A stretch of DNA of 64,000 nucleotides, from contig BROG01000954.1 of the NCBI GenBank assembly GCA_030159075.1, forward strand, positions 62,001 through 126,000, written 5' to 3'. This DNA is from Atrina japonica. Lineage: Eukaryota; Mollusca; Bivalvia; Pterioida; Pinnidae. A program made the translations under genes and the position numbers. Positions 1 to 13,429 of the stretch are shown piece after piece. Below the pieces are notes generated by a model. That model searched no databases and had not been told where the DNA came from. It was given only the letters and a program-made list of their open reading frames with translations. Within the stretch, counting starts at the first letter, position 1, and every line of letters begins with the position of its first letter.

Positions 1-217
1 AATGACCCAGAGTAGAATTTTGTGTTTGGGATAAGTAATCTTTATCAAAGCATGCAGTTTTAAGAAACTGACAGGAGACATTTAACTTTGTTTATAAAAA
101 TCAAGAACAGTTAAACAGTGTAAAACTTGTAGACATTTACAGAACTCAAACCTTTGCATCACAGACTATCATGAAATAAAATTTGTTTGAAGTGAGACAT
201 TATTTAAGTTTTCTGTA

Positions 218-1950
<1,733 letters not shown>

Positions 1951-2023
1951 AACCCATCAACCCCTGAAAGATAATGGACTTTACTTAACATCAAAGAAGT
2001 AGACTGTTTCATATGTGTCCCAG
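1951..2023. repeat. Short MITE-like dispersed repeat, copy 1 (degenerate)
   Basis: It matches the copies at 3422-3511 and 4594-4681. It opens with 'catcaacccctga' and closes with a diverged 'gggggtgaatg', keeping the internal 'atgtgtc' segment. The right terminus is decayed. Confidence 0.6.
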
Positions 2024-2029
2024 GGGGTG

Positions 2030-3420
2030 AATGACGTGAAACCATGATGTCTCTCACTTGTAGTTACTGGAGTCTCATTTGAAACAGAAAATTATTAGTT
2101 TAAGTACTATATATGTGTTCAACCATTTCTTGGTGCATTCAAATAAAGCTTTCTATACAATCTTCCTCTGTGTAACTGACCCGCTGTTAATAATGATTGC
2201 TGTGTAAAACACCATTAAAACACAGTCCACGAGAAAACCTGTAAACTTTATCATATACATATATATAGAACTCCTCATTTCAAATCATCATCGATGTCCC
2301 AACTTTAGATAAAAATAGTAATAGGTATGAAAACTTCATATTAGGAGAAACTGGGAAAAATTATGGCAGCACAGAGTTGCTTATTGTAAGAAAAATGCAT
2401 GTCATTCAATTAAATTTAAATACCTGATGTGCAATTAATTTGTATTTTAATATAATATACCTGTATCATTTATATACCTGTATTATCAGATTACATGTAT
2501 TGTCATTGTTTTTGTCCCGTTGTGTTTGACAGTTGTATTGTATGGTTGTCAAAGACATCTTAAAAGATCGCTGACTTTAATCTACTCATTCCCTTAAAAT
2601 ATTATCAATCACAATAGTATTAGGCAGTGTGGTAAAGATTCTGTTTTTACATAAAATCGTGTTTAAGGTAATTAACTGATGAGTTGAACATTACATCAGG
2701 TTAATTAAACAATATAAGTACAAGACTATAATTTGGCGCACTGTATAACTGGAAATGTTCACCCTTCTACGAAAGCGTATTCACCGTCCTAAATTTGCCG
2801 TAAATCACTATACATGTAGCCTCATAGAGGACATGTATGTTCCTGCTTCAATTACTTAGCTGGAAAAATTCCCTTTCATTTTAAATTGCCCTCTTGTCTT
2901 GTCTAAAAGGACAAAAATTGCAAAAATTAAATTGGAGCAAAAATTCCAAGGTATATCGTACTTCTGCATGAGTTTATACATATATATTGTTGTAATAAAG
3001 ACAATTGGACATAGCTTTATTTTCATATACATGTAAATCATTTACTACAAAGCAGGCCCATGGAAACGGAATTCATATTGGTGGAAGGGGGAGGCTACAG
3101 AAAAGGATAATATTTTATTTCCTAATTTGTGTAACTATTTGTGTGTAATAACATTACAATCTGAACTATGTAATGTCAAATTATTGGGGGATGGGAGGTG
3201 GAGAACTCCACCCTTCCCCCCTAGCCTGCTTCTGACCGTCCTGTAAAGAACGTGTATGTTACGATTGTTATTTATCATTTTATGTATCAGTATTTTCAGC
3301 TACTGAAGTATAAGAAATAATTATGCTCTCTTCTGTCGCTAAGAAACCAAATAATGCAAGGGCTATAATTCAACATGTTTACAAACATTTAGGCCATCTT
3401 GGTTACAGCTGATAAATCCT
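2030..3420. other. AT-rich stretch, no supported gene
   Basis: Two short splice-bounded open stretches (2181-2238 and 3280-3338, minus strand) were considered and not accepted. Two G/C-rich patches, 3050-3105 and 3185-3232, carry the words 'aagcaggc' and 'gcctgctt' in inverted orientation, so a decayed foldback is possible. Confidence 0.5.
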
Positions 3421-3421
3421 C

Positions 3422-3511
3422 TTAACTCAATCACCCTAAAGACACATTTGTACTGGCCCAAGTCAATGATTTACAGAAGAGTCCATTGTTTTTCAGGGGT
3501 TTATGAGTTAA
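3422..3511. mobile_element. Short MITE-like element, copy 2 (best preserved)
   Basis: A 90-bp element with imperfect terminal inverted repeats: left end 'ttaactcaatcaccctaaag', right end (reverse complement) 'ttaactcataaacccctgaa'. The copy at 4594-4681 lies in the opposite orientation with the same interior, about four in five bases alike. It has no coding capacity, so it would be a non-autonomous element. No target-site duplication could be fixed. Confidence 0.7.
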
Positions 3512-3956
3512 TGTTATAACATTGCACACTCTGGATTAATTAATTTTTTTTTAACAGGAGAAGTTATATTATCATGCTCATTTGCAGTTTTTAAAGAAAA
3601 CAACTGAGTATGTTTATAAACTTCACAAATATTTTTTTAAAAATTATTATAAATGAAAAACTACATAAACTTAATTGTATAGTGTACATACAGTATGTAC
3701 ATGTACTACACTCAGTACTGAATGTTGTAAAATCCTGAGGGCTCTATCACTTACGTTTGACAGGTTACACTGTCATTGTTTTAACAATGAATCCGATATA
3801 ATTAGCCATGAACAATTTTTATTCCAATGTGGGCAATGATGTGTGTCGGATTTGTATGGTAATTACTAGTGCAAATAGGTATATTTATTCAAGAAATTTG
3901 AAAGTTACGATGACCTGATTTGTCAGTGAAAAAATAGTTCAATTATGTAGGCAGAC

Positions 3957-4253
3957 TTGTTGTTGTTATTTAACGTCCCACTCAAGAATATTTCACTCAT
4001 ATGGAGACTTCATCAAATGCCGGTGAAAGCTTCAAATTTTGGCCTATGCTTGGCACTTACAGTCATTGAGCACTGAGGGTTCTTTCACGTGCAACACCTA
4101 CTCACAATATGTGAAAGAACCTTCAGTGCTCAATGGCTGTAAGTGCCGAGCATAGGCCAAAATTTGAAGCCCTTCACCGGCATTTGGTGATGTCTCCATA
4201 CGAGTGAAATATTCTTGAGTGGGACGTTAAACAACAGTAAACAAACAAACAAA
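3957..4253. mobile_element. Two head-to-head SINE-A 3' halves forming a palindrome
   Basis: The left arm (about 3957-4088) is the minus-strand SINE-A central domain and tail ('ttaacgtcccactcaagaat'). The right arm (about 4115-4253) is the same segment on the plus strand, ending 'gggacgttaaacaacagtaa' plus (caaa)n. The arms are near-perfect inverted repeats around a spacer of about 25 bases. Both lack the tRNA-like head seen at 28.0, 35.9 and 45.3 kb, so the breakpoint lies inside the SINE bodies. Confidence 0.9.
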
Positions 4254-4593
4254 GGACTAAAATTTTGTATAAGGGTCATCATCTTTAAAACAGCTACTGC
4301 TATTTTTAGTAGTATTTATATGACATTTCAAGGTCACATATTTTGATAGTACATGTTAAAATCACAGATAAAGGCAAACATGGTCAATACAGATAATTTG
4401 TTGGTTACAAATGACCCAGGTCAGTTCAGATAATTTAATTGTTTGTATATTTTGCACTTTTGGCTGTCTCTCTAAATTCTAGATCTTCTATCATTGTCGT
4501 ATTACTTCCTGACCTTTTGACCTTCTGTGTGTTGTGAAATTACTCACACATACCAAGATGTCAATCATTGTATAAAGGTGTAGTGAAAACATG

Positions 4594-4681
4594 TCTCATC
4601 AACCCCTGAGAAACAATGAACTCTTCTATAAATCAATGACTTAGGCCAGTCCAAATGTGTCTTTAGGGGTGATTGAGTTAT
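4594..4681. mobile_element. Short MITE-like element, copy 3
   Basis: Inverted relative to 3422-3511. It begins 'ctcatcaacccctgag' and ends 'ctttaggggtgattgagtta', with the shared interior 'aatcaatgacttaggccagt'. Confidence 0.7.
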
Positions 4682-4689
4682 ATTTCTCT

Positions 4690-5677
4690 TGTAAATGAAC
4701 ATGACCTGTACATGTGATCAATAGGACGGTTAGGGTACTTAGCAATAGTGAACGTAAGACACATAAGAAGTATTGTACAGTCATCCTGAAGTTTTATCAT
4801 TTTTGTTCAGTTTTATGAAATGATCAAATGATCAAATGAGAAAGTCTGTGCTTTTGAAAACTGTGATTGTCAATTTAGTTTTCACAGTGTCCTACATGTA
4901 TTAATGAATCATGGAATGGAATCCAACTCTGAGCAGTGTCTGTCTATCTGCATAAATCACCTTACCATAAGGGTAGTTAAACTAGCCCTGCAGACTGGTT
5001 CATTCTACCAATGATAAGAGTCCTTACTGTTTCCTCTTGTTCATCATTTCCTGCTTTACAGTTTTACATCTGACTTCAAACATTCTGATCTGTAGCCGAC
5101 TTCAAACATTCTGATCTGTAGCCTTCATTTTGTAAACTGATCTACCAGCAAGTTACCTCAACTGGTTCTACATTTTCTGTTCCAGTATGAGGATGCTAAT
5201 ACTGTATATTAAGTTACCAAATTATGTAAGAAACGCGAAAATGGAATGCCAAAAACAGGTTACATTATAAATGCTGTTGTAAGGTTGACATGCAAAATTT
5301 GTACAATGTATGTAACAAATATTTTCAAAAGTATGTTATGCAGGGTTCATTTCTTCTATTGTTTGATTTAAATATACAGACATGATTATTTGTCTCACTC
5401 TATCCATACAAGCGTGTGTGTTTTTAAATCATATCATTGTTTTTCAACACATAAGTTTTGGCAACAGACTGTGATTACAAAGATATTTAATGTATAAAAT
5501 TTATCCTTCAAAATCAGGGGACATTAATATTAGAAGTAACACTTGTTAGGAGTCACAATGCTTATTTTGAAAAACAATAGCATTCTTTTTAAATACAGTT
5601 ATACATGTAATACAAATATACATGTACAAAATATGTTACACACTGTCTGCTACACGACATATACCATTTATAACATT

Positions 5678-5679
<2 letters not shown>
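4690..5679. other. No gene seen; one 26-bp direct repeat
   Basis: Apart from two perfect adjacent copies of a 26-bp unit beginning 'gacttcaaacattctgatct' at about 5072-5123, this stretch is featureless AT-rich DNA. Confidence 0.6.
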
Positions 5680-5710
<31 letters not shown>

Positions 5711-6040
5711 AGTTCCAACAAATTTCTATGCTGGTGAAATATTGCAATGTCCTACATTTTTACCCAATCCACAGGGGCATGTGACGTCAGTGAAGTGGAC
5801 CTTTCAGGCTGGGGGCATAAAAAAGTTTGATATTTCTTATGTCGTACTCAGCAACATATATAGTGCTGTCTTGAGAGACCACTCTCACAAAAGAACACCT
5901 GTCATGTGAAACCACCATAAGGAAACCACTTGGGTAATATCCCTTTAGATAAAACATTTTTTGAAAGACAACCTGTCTCGAGAGACCACATTTCAGTGGC
6001 AAATGGGGTGGTCTCTCAATAGAGCTTCCACTGTATTTTC
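5680..6040. repeat. Dispersed repeat pieces ('gaccac...ggtctctca' family)
   Basis: The left part (5680-5780) has 'gtgtttgtgaaacacaaatg', a phrase that looks like the end of an abundant dispersed repeat. The right part (5870-6035) has 'gagaccactctcacaaaaga' and 'ggtggtctctcaatagagct', which recur at 12.04-12.29 and 19.54-19.95 kb. The protein-like open frames on both strands are not supported by anything else. Confidence 0.55.
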
Positions 6041-6112
6041 TAACAATCCTTGATAGAAAACAACTTAAAATACCACTGAGGACATACAAATGAAATACTG
6101 TGTGTTGTGACA

Positions 6113-6830
6113 TACACTTGATGTGTTTGAATTAATGAGAGGTTGTGTTGTCTAGATATATTTGAATTTTTGAGAGGTTGTGTTGTCTAGATATATAAAC
6201 CTTGATGTGTTTGAATTAATGAGAGGTTGTGTTGTCTAGATATATTTGAATTTTTGAGAGGTTGTGTTGTCTAGATATATAAACCTTGATGTGTTTGAAT
6301 TAATGAGAGGTTGTGTTGTCTAGATATATTTGAATTTTTGAGAGGTTGTGTTGTCTAGATATATAAACCTTGATGTGTTTGAATTAATGAGAGGTTGTGT
6401 TGTCTAGATATATTTGAATTTTTGAGAGGTTGTGTTGTCTAGATAAATAAACCATGATATGTTTGAATTATTGAGAAGTCGTGTTGTCTAGATAAATAAA
6501 CCATGATGTGTTTGAATTATTGAGAGGTTGTGTTGTCTAGATATGTTTGAATTATTGAGAGGTTGTGTTGTCTAGATAAATAAACCATGATATGTTTGAA
6601 TTATTGAGAGGTTGTGTTGTCTAGATAAATAAACCATGATGTGTTTGAATTATTGAGAGGTTGTGTTGTCTAGATATGTTTGAATTATTGAGAGGTTGTG
6701 TTGTCTAGATAAATAAACCATGATGTGTTTGAATTATTGAGAGGTTGTGTTGTCTAGATATGTTTGAATTATTGAGAGGTTGTGTTGTCTAGATATATAA
6801 ACCTTGATGTGTTTGAACTAGAATCTAGTG
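6113..6830. repeat. 84-bp minisatellite with an internal half-unit
   Basis: The unit contains two copies of 'gagaggttgtgttgtctaga', separated once by 'tatatttgaatttt' and once by 'tatataaaccttgatgtg'. Starts of 'aaacctt' at 6197, 6281 and 6365 give a period of 84. The right-hand units switch to a variant with 'aaataaaccatgat'. About nine units; the last ones are diverged. Confidence 0.93.
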
Positions 6831-7077
6831 AGAGATTGTGTTGTTTAGAAATGTAGACACATTTGAATTAGAGATGTTTTCTATATATGTAAAGACATTT
6901 TATCTTTGAAGGAGAGAGATGATATGTTGTCTGGGTATGTAAAGACACTGTTTGTTTGAAACAGTAAGATGTATTGCCTTGATTAAAAAAAAACTTACTA
7001 AGTTTAAATTACATGTAGTGAGATGAACTGCATTGTCTAAATATGTAAGCTTAGACTTGATATGTGTCAACTAGTAG

Positions 7078-7350
7078 TGATATGTTGTGTTGTCTAGATA
7101 TATAAAGACTTGATATGTTTGAACCAGTGATATGTTGTGTTGTCTAGATATATAAAGACTTGATATGTTTGAACCAGTGATATGTTGTGTTGGCTAGATA
7201 TATAAAGACTTGACATGTTTGAACCAGTGATATGTTGTGTTGTCTAGATATATAAAGACTTGATATGTTTGAACCAGTGATATGTTGTGTTGTCTAGATA
7301 TATAAAGACTTGATATGTTTGAACCAGTGATATGATGTGTTGGCTAGATA
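7078..7350. repeat. 50-bp minisatellite, relative of the 84-bp array
   Basis: Five and a half units of 50 bp; 'tatgttgtgttgtctagata' recurs at 7081, 7131 and then every 50 bases. It shares the 'ttgtgttgtctagatatata' core with the array at 6113-6830, so both probably descend from one ancestral repeat. The 6830-7078 interval is decayed linking sequence. Confidence 0.93.
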
Positions 7351-7456
7351 TAGTACGTAAAGAAATTTTCTGTTATAAAAATCAAATATCAAATATCTCA
7401 CATTGTACCAAAGAACCTGGCATTCAAACCATATATCAGTGTCAGCGTCTACTTAC

Positions 7457-7494
7457 TTGCTCTTTTTCCATCAACTTGGGACATAATTTAGATC
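7457..7494 (-). CDS. Candidate 38-nt internal exon of the unrecognised minus-strand gene (exon 6)
   Basis: On the minus strand a pyrimidine-rich acceptor ('cttctagttttgtatctcag') precedes 38 nt, followed by donor GTAAGT. Read in phase 1 it gives SKLCPKLMEKEQ and ends in phase 0. The preceding candidate exon at 14222-14310 ends in phase 1, and the junction codon is GGA (Gly). I do not recognise the peptide. What is seen is the pair of splice signals and the open frame; that it is a real exon is inference. Because it is so short, chance is a serious alternative. An alternative reading starts at an ATG inside the exon (MSQVDGKRA...) as a first exon. Confidence 0.4.
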
Positions 7495-7499
7495 CTGAG

Positions 7500-7988
7500 A
7501 TACAAAACTAGAAGTTCCACGTTGACTGGAATCAAGATCATAACTTCCTATTCTTTTTTCTTTCTATTTTTCAGAAATCATGTGTTACACCCATGCTGTC
7601 TCTCTAAATTCAACACATGTATAGATCAACAAACACCTTATTATATTGACTATATATAATACATACAGACAGGAATTCTAATGTTAACATATCCATTTTA
7701 AATACCAAGGCCTGATGACACCCTAAGATAAAATACCTGACACAGTAAGAATACAATGTACAAATACACAGAGTTAAAAAAAACTTTTTACAAATTTTGA
7801 ATTTTGATCATGTATTGTCAATGTATATCCTATTTTCATTCTAATACAGACACTTGACAGGCTGGATTCAGTTTATTTATATATACAAGTGTTTTATGTT
7901 GTAAAGTTTACAGACTATGAGGTAATCTTTAGGGATTAAGGTAGGTTGGTTTTACTAACAGGTCATTACTCCCAGGTATTCATCAGAG
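7500..7988. other. No gene seen
   Basis: AT-rich sequence between the candidate exon and the next minisatellite, with nothing distinctive. Confidence 0.5.
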
Positions 7989-7989
7989 G

Positions 7990-8885
7990 ACAGGAAAGCC
8001 TCAAAGACAGGTATGCCTCACAGACAAGTATGCCTGATAGACAGGTATGTCTACAGACAGGTATGCCTCACAGACAAGTATGTCTACAGACAGGTATGTT
8101 TACAGACAGGTATGCCTCACAAACAAGTATGTCTACAGACAGGTATGTTTACAGACAGGTATGCCTCACAGACAGGTATATCTACAGACAGATATGCCTC
8201 ACAGACAGGTATGTCTACAGACAGGTATGCCTCATAGACAGGTATGTCTACAGACAGGTATGCCTCACAGACAAGTATGCCTCATAGACAGGTATGTCTA
8301 CAGACAGATATGCCTCACAGACAGGTATGCCTCATAGACAGGTATGTCTACAGACAGGTATGCCTCACAGACAAGTATGCCTCATAGACAGGTATGTCTA
8401 CAGACAGGTATGCCTCACAAACAAGTATGTCTACAGACAGGTATGTTTACAGACAGGTATGCCTCACAGACAGGTATATCTACAGACAGATATGCCTCAC
8501 AGACAGGTATGCCTCACAGACAGGTATGTCTATAGACAGATATGTCTCACAGACAGGTATGCCTCACAGACAGGTATGTCTACAGACAAGTATGTCTACA
8601 GACAGGCATGTGTACAGACAAGTGTGAACCACAGACAGGTATGCCTCACAGACAGGTATGACTCACACTCACAGAAGGGAGGATACATGAGGGATTTCTG
8701 TAGACACTTTGCTTTGCTTCAAAGACAGGTATGCCTCAAAGACAGGTATCCCATATAGACAGGTATGCCTCAAAGAGAGATATTTCTACAGATAGGTATG
8801 TCTCAAAGACATATATCCCTTACAGACAGGTATGCCTCACAGACAGGTATGCCTCTCAGACAGATATATGACCTCACAGAAGGGA
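7990..8885. repeat. 16/17-bp 'acaggtatg' minisatellite
   Basis: Alternating units 'agacaggtatgcctcac' (17 bp) and 'agacaggtatgtctac' (16 bp), some fifty copies, decaying after about 8590. No unit contains a stop in any plus frame, so all three frames stay open through frame rotation; that explains several overlapping ORFs of 60-150 codons that should not be annotated as genes. A larger block from about 8100 to 8230 is repeated at about 8400-8540, indicating duplication of multi-unit segments. Confidence 0.96.
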
Positions 8886-8889
8886 GGAG

Positions 8890-9450
8890 ACAGGGAGGAT
8901 TTTTTTAGACACTTAGTTTTAACACCAATAGACATTTTAGCATTTTCTTGTTTGTACAGACTTTCTATGAAAAAAAATTGATTGCAGAACTAGGCAATCC
9001 AATGGTGAAGAATTTCTTTTAATTACAAGTATTTATCTTATTATGATTAATATGCCAGCTTCTTTTACTTGACAAGCAAAATGATATGGACGACTGATAG
9101 ATGACATATTGACGATCAGTACATGACCAATCATAAATAGCCTACTATGTATGCACTGTTGATGGATACATGTTATTGCTGGCCAATTTCTGTCTCTAAG
9201 AATTTATGTCAGATGACGAGAAATGCAATAGGAATAACTAGTGCACTGGTAATAAATAAATCAACACTGTTCCAGACAGAAAGCTAATGCCTTCCACATT
9301 CTTTAATTACAACAGAACCTGCAGTGAGACACATGTGATATGGTGAACCTCCTACACCAACACAAACACCATATCATATATAAGTCAGTTTATTTATACA
9401 TGATGGGCCAGAAATATGGACCTATGCTTTGAACTTATATGCTGTGCAGA
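8890..9450. other. No gene seen
   Basis: Featureless AT-rich sequence; no convincing splice-bounded frame. Confidence 0.5.
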
Positions 9451-9456
9451 TTCTTT

Positions 9457-9720
9457 GAGTCTCTTTTTTGATGACCCCTGTTATTGGGTACCTCTCTGGG
9501 TTTCTCATTGATTTAGCTCATCATTTAGTCTTCTCTTGAGTCTCTCTTTTGATGTCCTTTGCTATTCTGTACTTCTCTTGGTTTATCATTTAATTTAGAT
9601 CATATCTTATACTTCTCAGAGTCTCTCTTTTGATGTCCCCTGCTATTGTGTACCTATCTGGGTTTATCATTTGATAGCCATACTTTATACTTCTCTGAGT
9701 CTTTCATTTGATGTAATTAC
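9457..9720. repeat. ~80-bp tandem repeat, 3.3 diverged copies
   Basis: 'gagtctctcttttgatg' or variants start at 9457, 9538, 9619 and 9697, giving periods of 81, 81 and 78. The interior 'gggtttatcatttgat' recurs at the same spacing. Copies are roughly 80% alike. Confidence 0.85.
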
Positions 9721-9729
9721 TCTTCCTGG

Positions 9730-10577
9730 TTTATTTTTACTAAACACAAAAAGCTAGTTTATGAGCAGAGTCATGGGACATACTAAATGTATGTTATTTT
9801 CCCCATGATACATATTATCACAACTTCTCTACTGGAATCTATCACTAATTGAATGAATCAAGATGTTTGCCCCAATAAATCATAAAAAATAAATCAATAA
9901 CATAGAGTACTGGTGTTCTACATTATCCTCCATACCAAGTCTATCAGTTACAATTCCACTGATCTGTTACACACAGCCAACAGTATATAATCAAACTATC
10001 AAACCATTGTTTGTATATTGTTTGGAGAAGGAAATGAAATTTAATTAAACTCTAGCAGCAACTCGCATAGGGATAGTCTTAATTTCTGGAGTCCAACAAA
10101 AGGTTCAACCATAAACTGGAGTAAGGTCATAAAACTGTTCCATGTGCCTCGACTTTGGCATTTTGAGGTAGGATGGTTGATGGACATATGTTTTCTTCAA
10201 AAAGATCTTTTAATTCCTTTGAATAAATTAAGTTGGCAAAATGGCTTAAAAAGATTCAGTTCAGAGCGTTTGAGATAAGCCAGTTGGCCACATCATACAG
10301 TACAATCTAATTCATTTTATTTCGGACAAATGACAGCCATGTTATTCACATGGACCATATTGAAAACATTCTTTGTAGATTTATAGCCACATGATTCAAT
10401 ATCTCTACATTATAGACTTTTTGTGGCACCTATGTGGTAGAGCTTTGATAATCGCAATTCAGGTATTACCACAAAATGTACAAAAAATGATGAGCAAGGC
10501 CTGCACAAAGGTGATAGATGTATTCACTGTTGTTTTTTCCAGCCCTCTATGTACGTGTAATAGACAAGGCACTCAAC
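9730..10577. other. No gene seen
   Basis: AT-rich sequence without clear repeats or coding signals. Confidence 0.5.
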
Positions 10578-10769
10578 GGGGCCTCTATAGCCAATTGGTT
10601 AAAACATCAATCATTGAAGTATGAAGTCTCTCACTTCTGGTCAGCGAGATCTGAATGCTGATTTCTTTGAGAAAGTTTACCAGTTTACTTGTGGTAGGCC
10701 GGTGGTCTCTTCCTGGGTACATTGTAACAAGGTTGTCTCCTACACCATTAAAAACTGGCCGGCCATACA
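10578..10769 (+). mobile_element. SINE-B, plus-strand copy with tRNA-like head
   Basis: It starts with a degenerate class-II tRNA-like head (box A-like 'tagccaattggttaaaac', the 'tgaagtctctcacttctggt' loop and a lost box B). The family body follows: 'gagaaagtttaccagtttac', 'ggtggtctcttcctgggtac' and 'aaaactggccgg'. Other copies are at 15.9, 21.9, 28.7, 34.8, 45.2/45.6 and 51.6 kb. A Leu/Ser-type ancestor is inferred from the 'ggccgagtggttagagc'-like head of better copies. Confidence 0.85.
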
Positions 10770-10779
10770 TTTGCTTGCA

Positions 10780-11495
10780 TTGTAGTATCAGGGGTCATCA
10801 TGACCAATTTAAACATGGTCATTTGCCATGTTTGAATTTTTCTCACAACCCTCAGATGATCCCCACCATTTTCTTTCAGCCCCACTTAAAATTTGTTTGT
10901 TTAAATTGTTTTGCGCAACATTAAACAACTTTTCAATTACATGCATGGTGGTGGCTAGATTTTAATGCTGGAAATAATTTGGTCATAATGTATACCATTA
11001 TATAACTATGGATTCTTTTAACATAACGTAAACCATAATGCCATCTATAGTTTCAGACACTCTGCCTGATAAGTAAGTTAGTGTTGAAAAACACCTTTTT
11101 TGAACCCCTCCAAGCAAAATAAATCTTGTGGTGAAAAAGACCTTTTTGGGACACAGTTCAAGGAAACTGTATACATCACACTTAGTACTGATTTTTGTTT
11201 TAACAATGCTGTACATATCTAAAAATGAAGATTTACATTTACATATGTATGATAATTATTATCTATGAAAGAAAAAGAATGAATACCACTAACTTTGGAT
11301 GCATTAGTTTGTACATAACAGCTGATCAGAGCTTTATGGTTATATCTATTTGTGTAAATATTTATAGCAACATTTCATGTAGCATTAAACTGTGATACAG
11401 GATGTGAAGATTCAAAACTAATTAAGTCAAAGAACTATTGCTAATTTAACAACCTCCAGAAATTGATGCTCTCTACTGAACGCCAGTGGATTTAC
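10780..11495. other. No gene seen
   Basis: AT-rich sequence; open frames here have no splice or start context worth reporting. Confidence 0.5.
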
Positions 11496-11499
11496 CCAG

Positions 11500-11822
11500 A
11501 TCCAACTGTGTTTATATGGGGGTAAATTGTTTAGTATCCAAATCTTAGCTAACTGTGTTTATAGGGGTAAATGGTTTAGTATCCAAATCTTAGCTAACTG
11601 TGTTTATAGGGGTAAAATGTTTAGTATCCAAATCTTAGCTAACCGTGTTTATAGGGGTAAATTGTTTAGTATCCAAATCTTAGCTAACTGTGTTTATAGG
11701 GGTAAATGGCTTAGTATCCAAAATCTTAGCTAACTGTGTTTATAGGAGTAAATGGCTTACTATCCAAATCTTAGCTAACTGTGTTTATAGGGGTAAATTG
11801 TTTAGTATCCAAATCTTAGCCA
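11500..11822. repeat. 45-bp minisatellite, about seven copies
   Basis: The unit 'ttagctaactgtgtttatag' plus 'gggtaaattgtttagtatccaaatc' repeats every 45 bases. Because 45 is a multiple of three, one plus frame reads a 15-residue repeat (FSIQILANCVYRGK type). A one-base insertion in the fifth unit breaks it, arguing against coding. Confidence 0.95.
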
Positions 11823-12034
11823 ACTTAAAATATTTCACCAATCATCTGCAAGCATGTAAGTAAAAGTATCTAAAATGTTGAAAAAAAAACAGGATGCAAA
11901 AGCTCAACAAACACCATAAATATTTTACATCCTTAGACTACATCCCCAAAACTAACCTGACATCAGCCAATATTCAGCACTGAAAATTGACAAAACAGGG
12001 TATTTCTGTAAAAACTACGGGAACAATACAGAGA

Positions 12035-12290
12035 GATCTTAAGAGATCACTTTCATAAAAGACCATCCTTTAACTTCATCCCTAAAACTAACCTGACCAC
12101 AGCCAATCTTCAGCATTGAAAATTCACTATATGGGGTCATACTTGTAAAAACTACGGGAACAATACAGTAGAAACTGTCTTCAGAGATCACTTTCATAAA
12201 AGACCACCTGTCTCCTGTGACCACCTGTCTTGTACAACCACATTTTAATTGTAGAAGGGTTGGTCTCTCAAAACAGGTTCCAGTGTACAG
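12035..12290. repeat. Dispersed 'gaccac / ggtctctca' repeat
   Basis: It contains 'agatcactttcataaaagac' twice, 'accacctgtctc', then 'ggttggtctctcaaaacagg' and 'ttccagtgtacagta'. The same order occurs at 5.87-6.04 and 19.54-19.95 kb. The stretch 11940-12170 also holds two copies of 'aaaactacgggaacaataca' about 150 bases apart, so the element is partly duplicated in tandem here. Confidence 0.7.
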
Positions 12291-12299
12291 TATGGAAGA

Positions 12300-12885
12300 T
12301 AATATGTGCTTTACATCATAAGGCATATCAGCCATGTAAGTTTAGTAGATTTACAAATAGTAGTAACAGGAAAACCTGACCTCTACCCATCTATTTAAAC
12401 AAAAATTGGTTGTTACTGGTAGGTCCCACAATGCAGCAGTTTTGGTTCAATTTGTATCAATTTCAGAATTTTCTGTATAGACTAAAGCTCTAAATGTATA
12501 ATTGACAGGTATTAGCCAGTACAGATGAATGTATGCCTGGGTTGATGTTAAAATTCATTTATTTTTTTATGAATAAGCATGAACATTTAACAATAAAAGA
12601 GACGGTATATTTTACCTTTTTATGTATCACTTGAAACCTAGTTAACTGATAAAAATACAGTATAAATATGACAAATATTTATATATAAATGCTATATATA
12701 TTTTAAATATGATATCTATGTATATATACATGTAGGTTACACAAATCATGAGAGTTTTATGTTAGATACAGGATAATATGGTTAAAACTTCAGAGATAAA
12801 TCTTATAGATATATACGTGGTTTATGTTAACCAAGTTAAAATGCATCAGATTTATACTTGTGTCATGGTATACCTTATCATGTAT
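12300..12885. other. No gene seen; very AT-rich
   Basis: It includes 12650-12740, which is almost pure A/T. No coding signal. Confidence 0.5.
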
Positions 12886-12886
12886 A

Positions 12887-13425
12887 AGTGTGGGGTGTGT
12901 CAGTGTGAGTGGGATGTGAGTGTGTGTGTGTGATGATGTTAGTGTGCATGTGGGATGTGAGTGTGTGTGTGGTGAGTGTGTGTGGTGATGTTAGTGTGTG
13001 TGTGTGATGATGTGAGTATGTGTGTGGTGGTGTATTTCTGTGGTGGTGTGAGTGTGTGTGGGGATGTGAGTGTATGTGATGATGTGAGTATGTGTGGAGT
13101 GAGTGTGTGTGTGTGGAGTGTGAGTATGTGTGTGGGATGTGAGTGAAAAGTATGTGTGTATGTGTGTGTGTGTGGTGATGCAAGTGTGTGTGGGATGTGA
13201 GTGTGTGTGTGATGATGTGAGTGTGTGTGTGGTGATGTTAGTGTGTGTGTGATGATGTGAGTGTGTGTGTGATGATGTTAGTGAGTATGTGATGATGTGA
13301 GTATGTGTGTGATGATGTGTGTGTGGTGATGTGTGTGTGGGGATGTGAGTGTGTGTGTGGTGGTGTTAATGTGTGTTGGGTGTGTGTGAGGGAGGTGTGA
13401 GTATGTGATTACAATTGTGTGTAAA
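12887..13425. repeat. Compound TG-rich minisatellite
   Basis: Irregular tandem arrangement of (TG)n with 'gatgatgtgag' and 'ggtgatgttag' spacers, about 540 bases. The His/Thr-rich minus-strand frames through it are low-complexity artefacts. Confidence 0.95.
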
Positions 13426-13429
13426 CACA

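Noticed and set aside
2181..2238. 58-nt minus-strand block with AG acceptor and GTCAGT donor, reading FLVDCVLMVFYTAIIINS
   Set aside because: No pyrimidine tract, exit phase 2 without a partner, and the frame is dominated by hydrophobic residues expected from AT-rich sequence.
3280..3338. Possible terminal exon on the minus strand (acceptor 'tggtttcttag', then TEESIIISYTSVAENTDT and stop)
   Set aside because: The acceptor is good, but entry phase 1 does not follow the phase-0 exit of 7457-7494, no poly(A) signal was evident just downstream, and 18 codons is easily chance.
7946..8758. Overlapping Arg/Gln/Tyr-rich plus frames
   Set aside because: Produced by 16/17-bp repeat units that keep all frames open.
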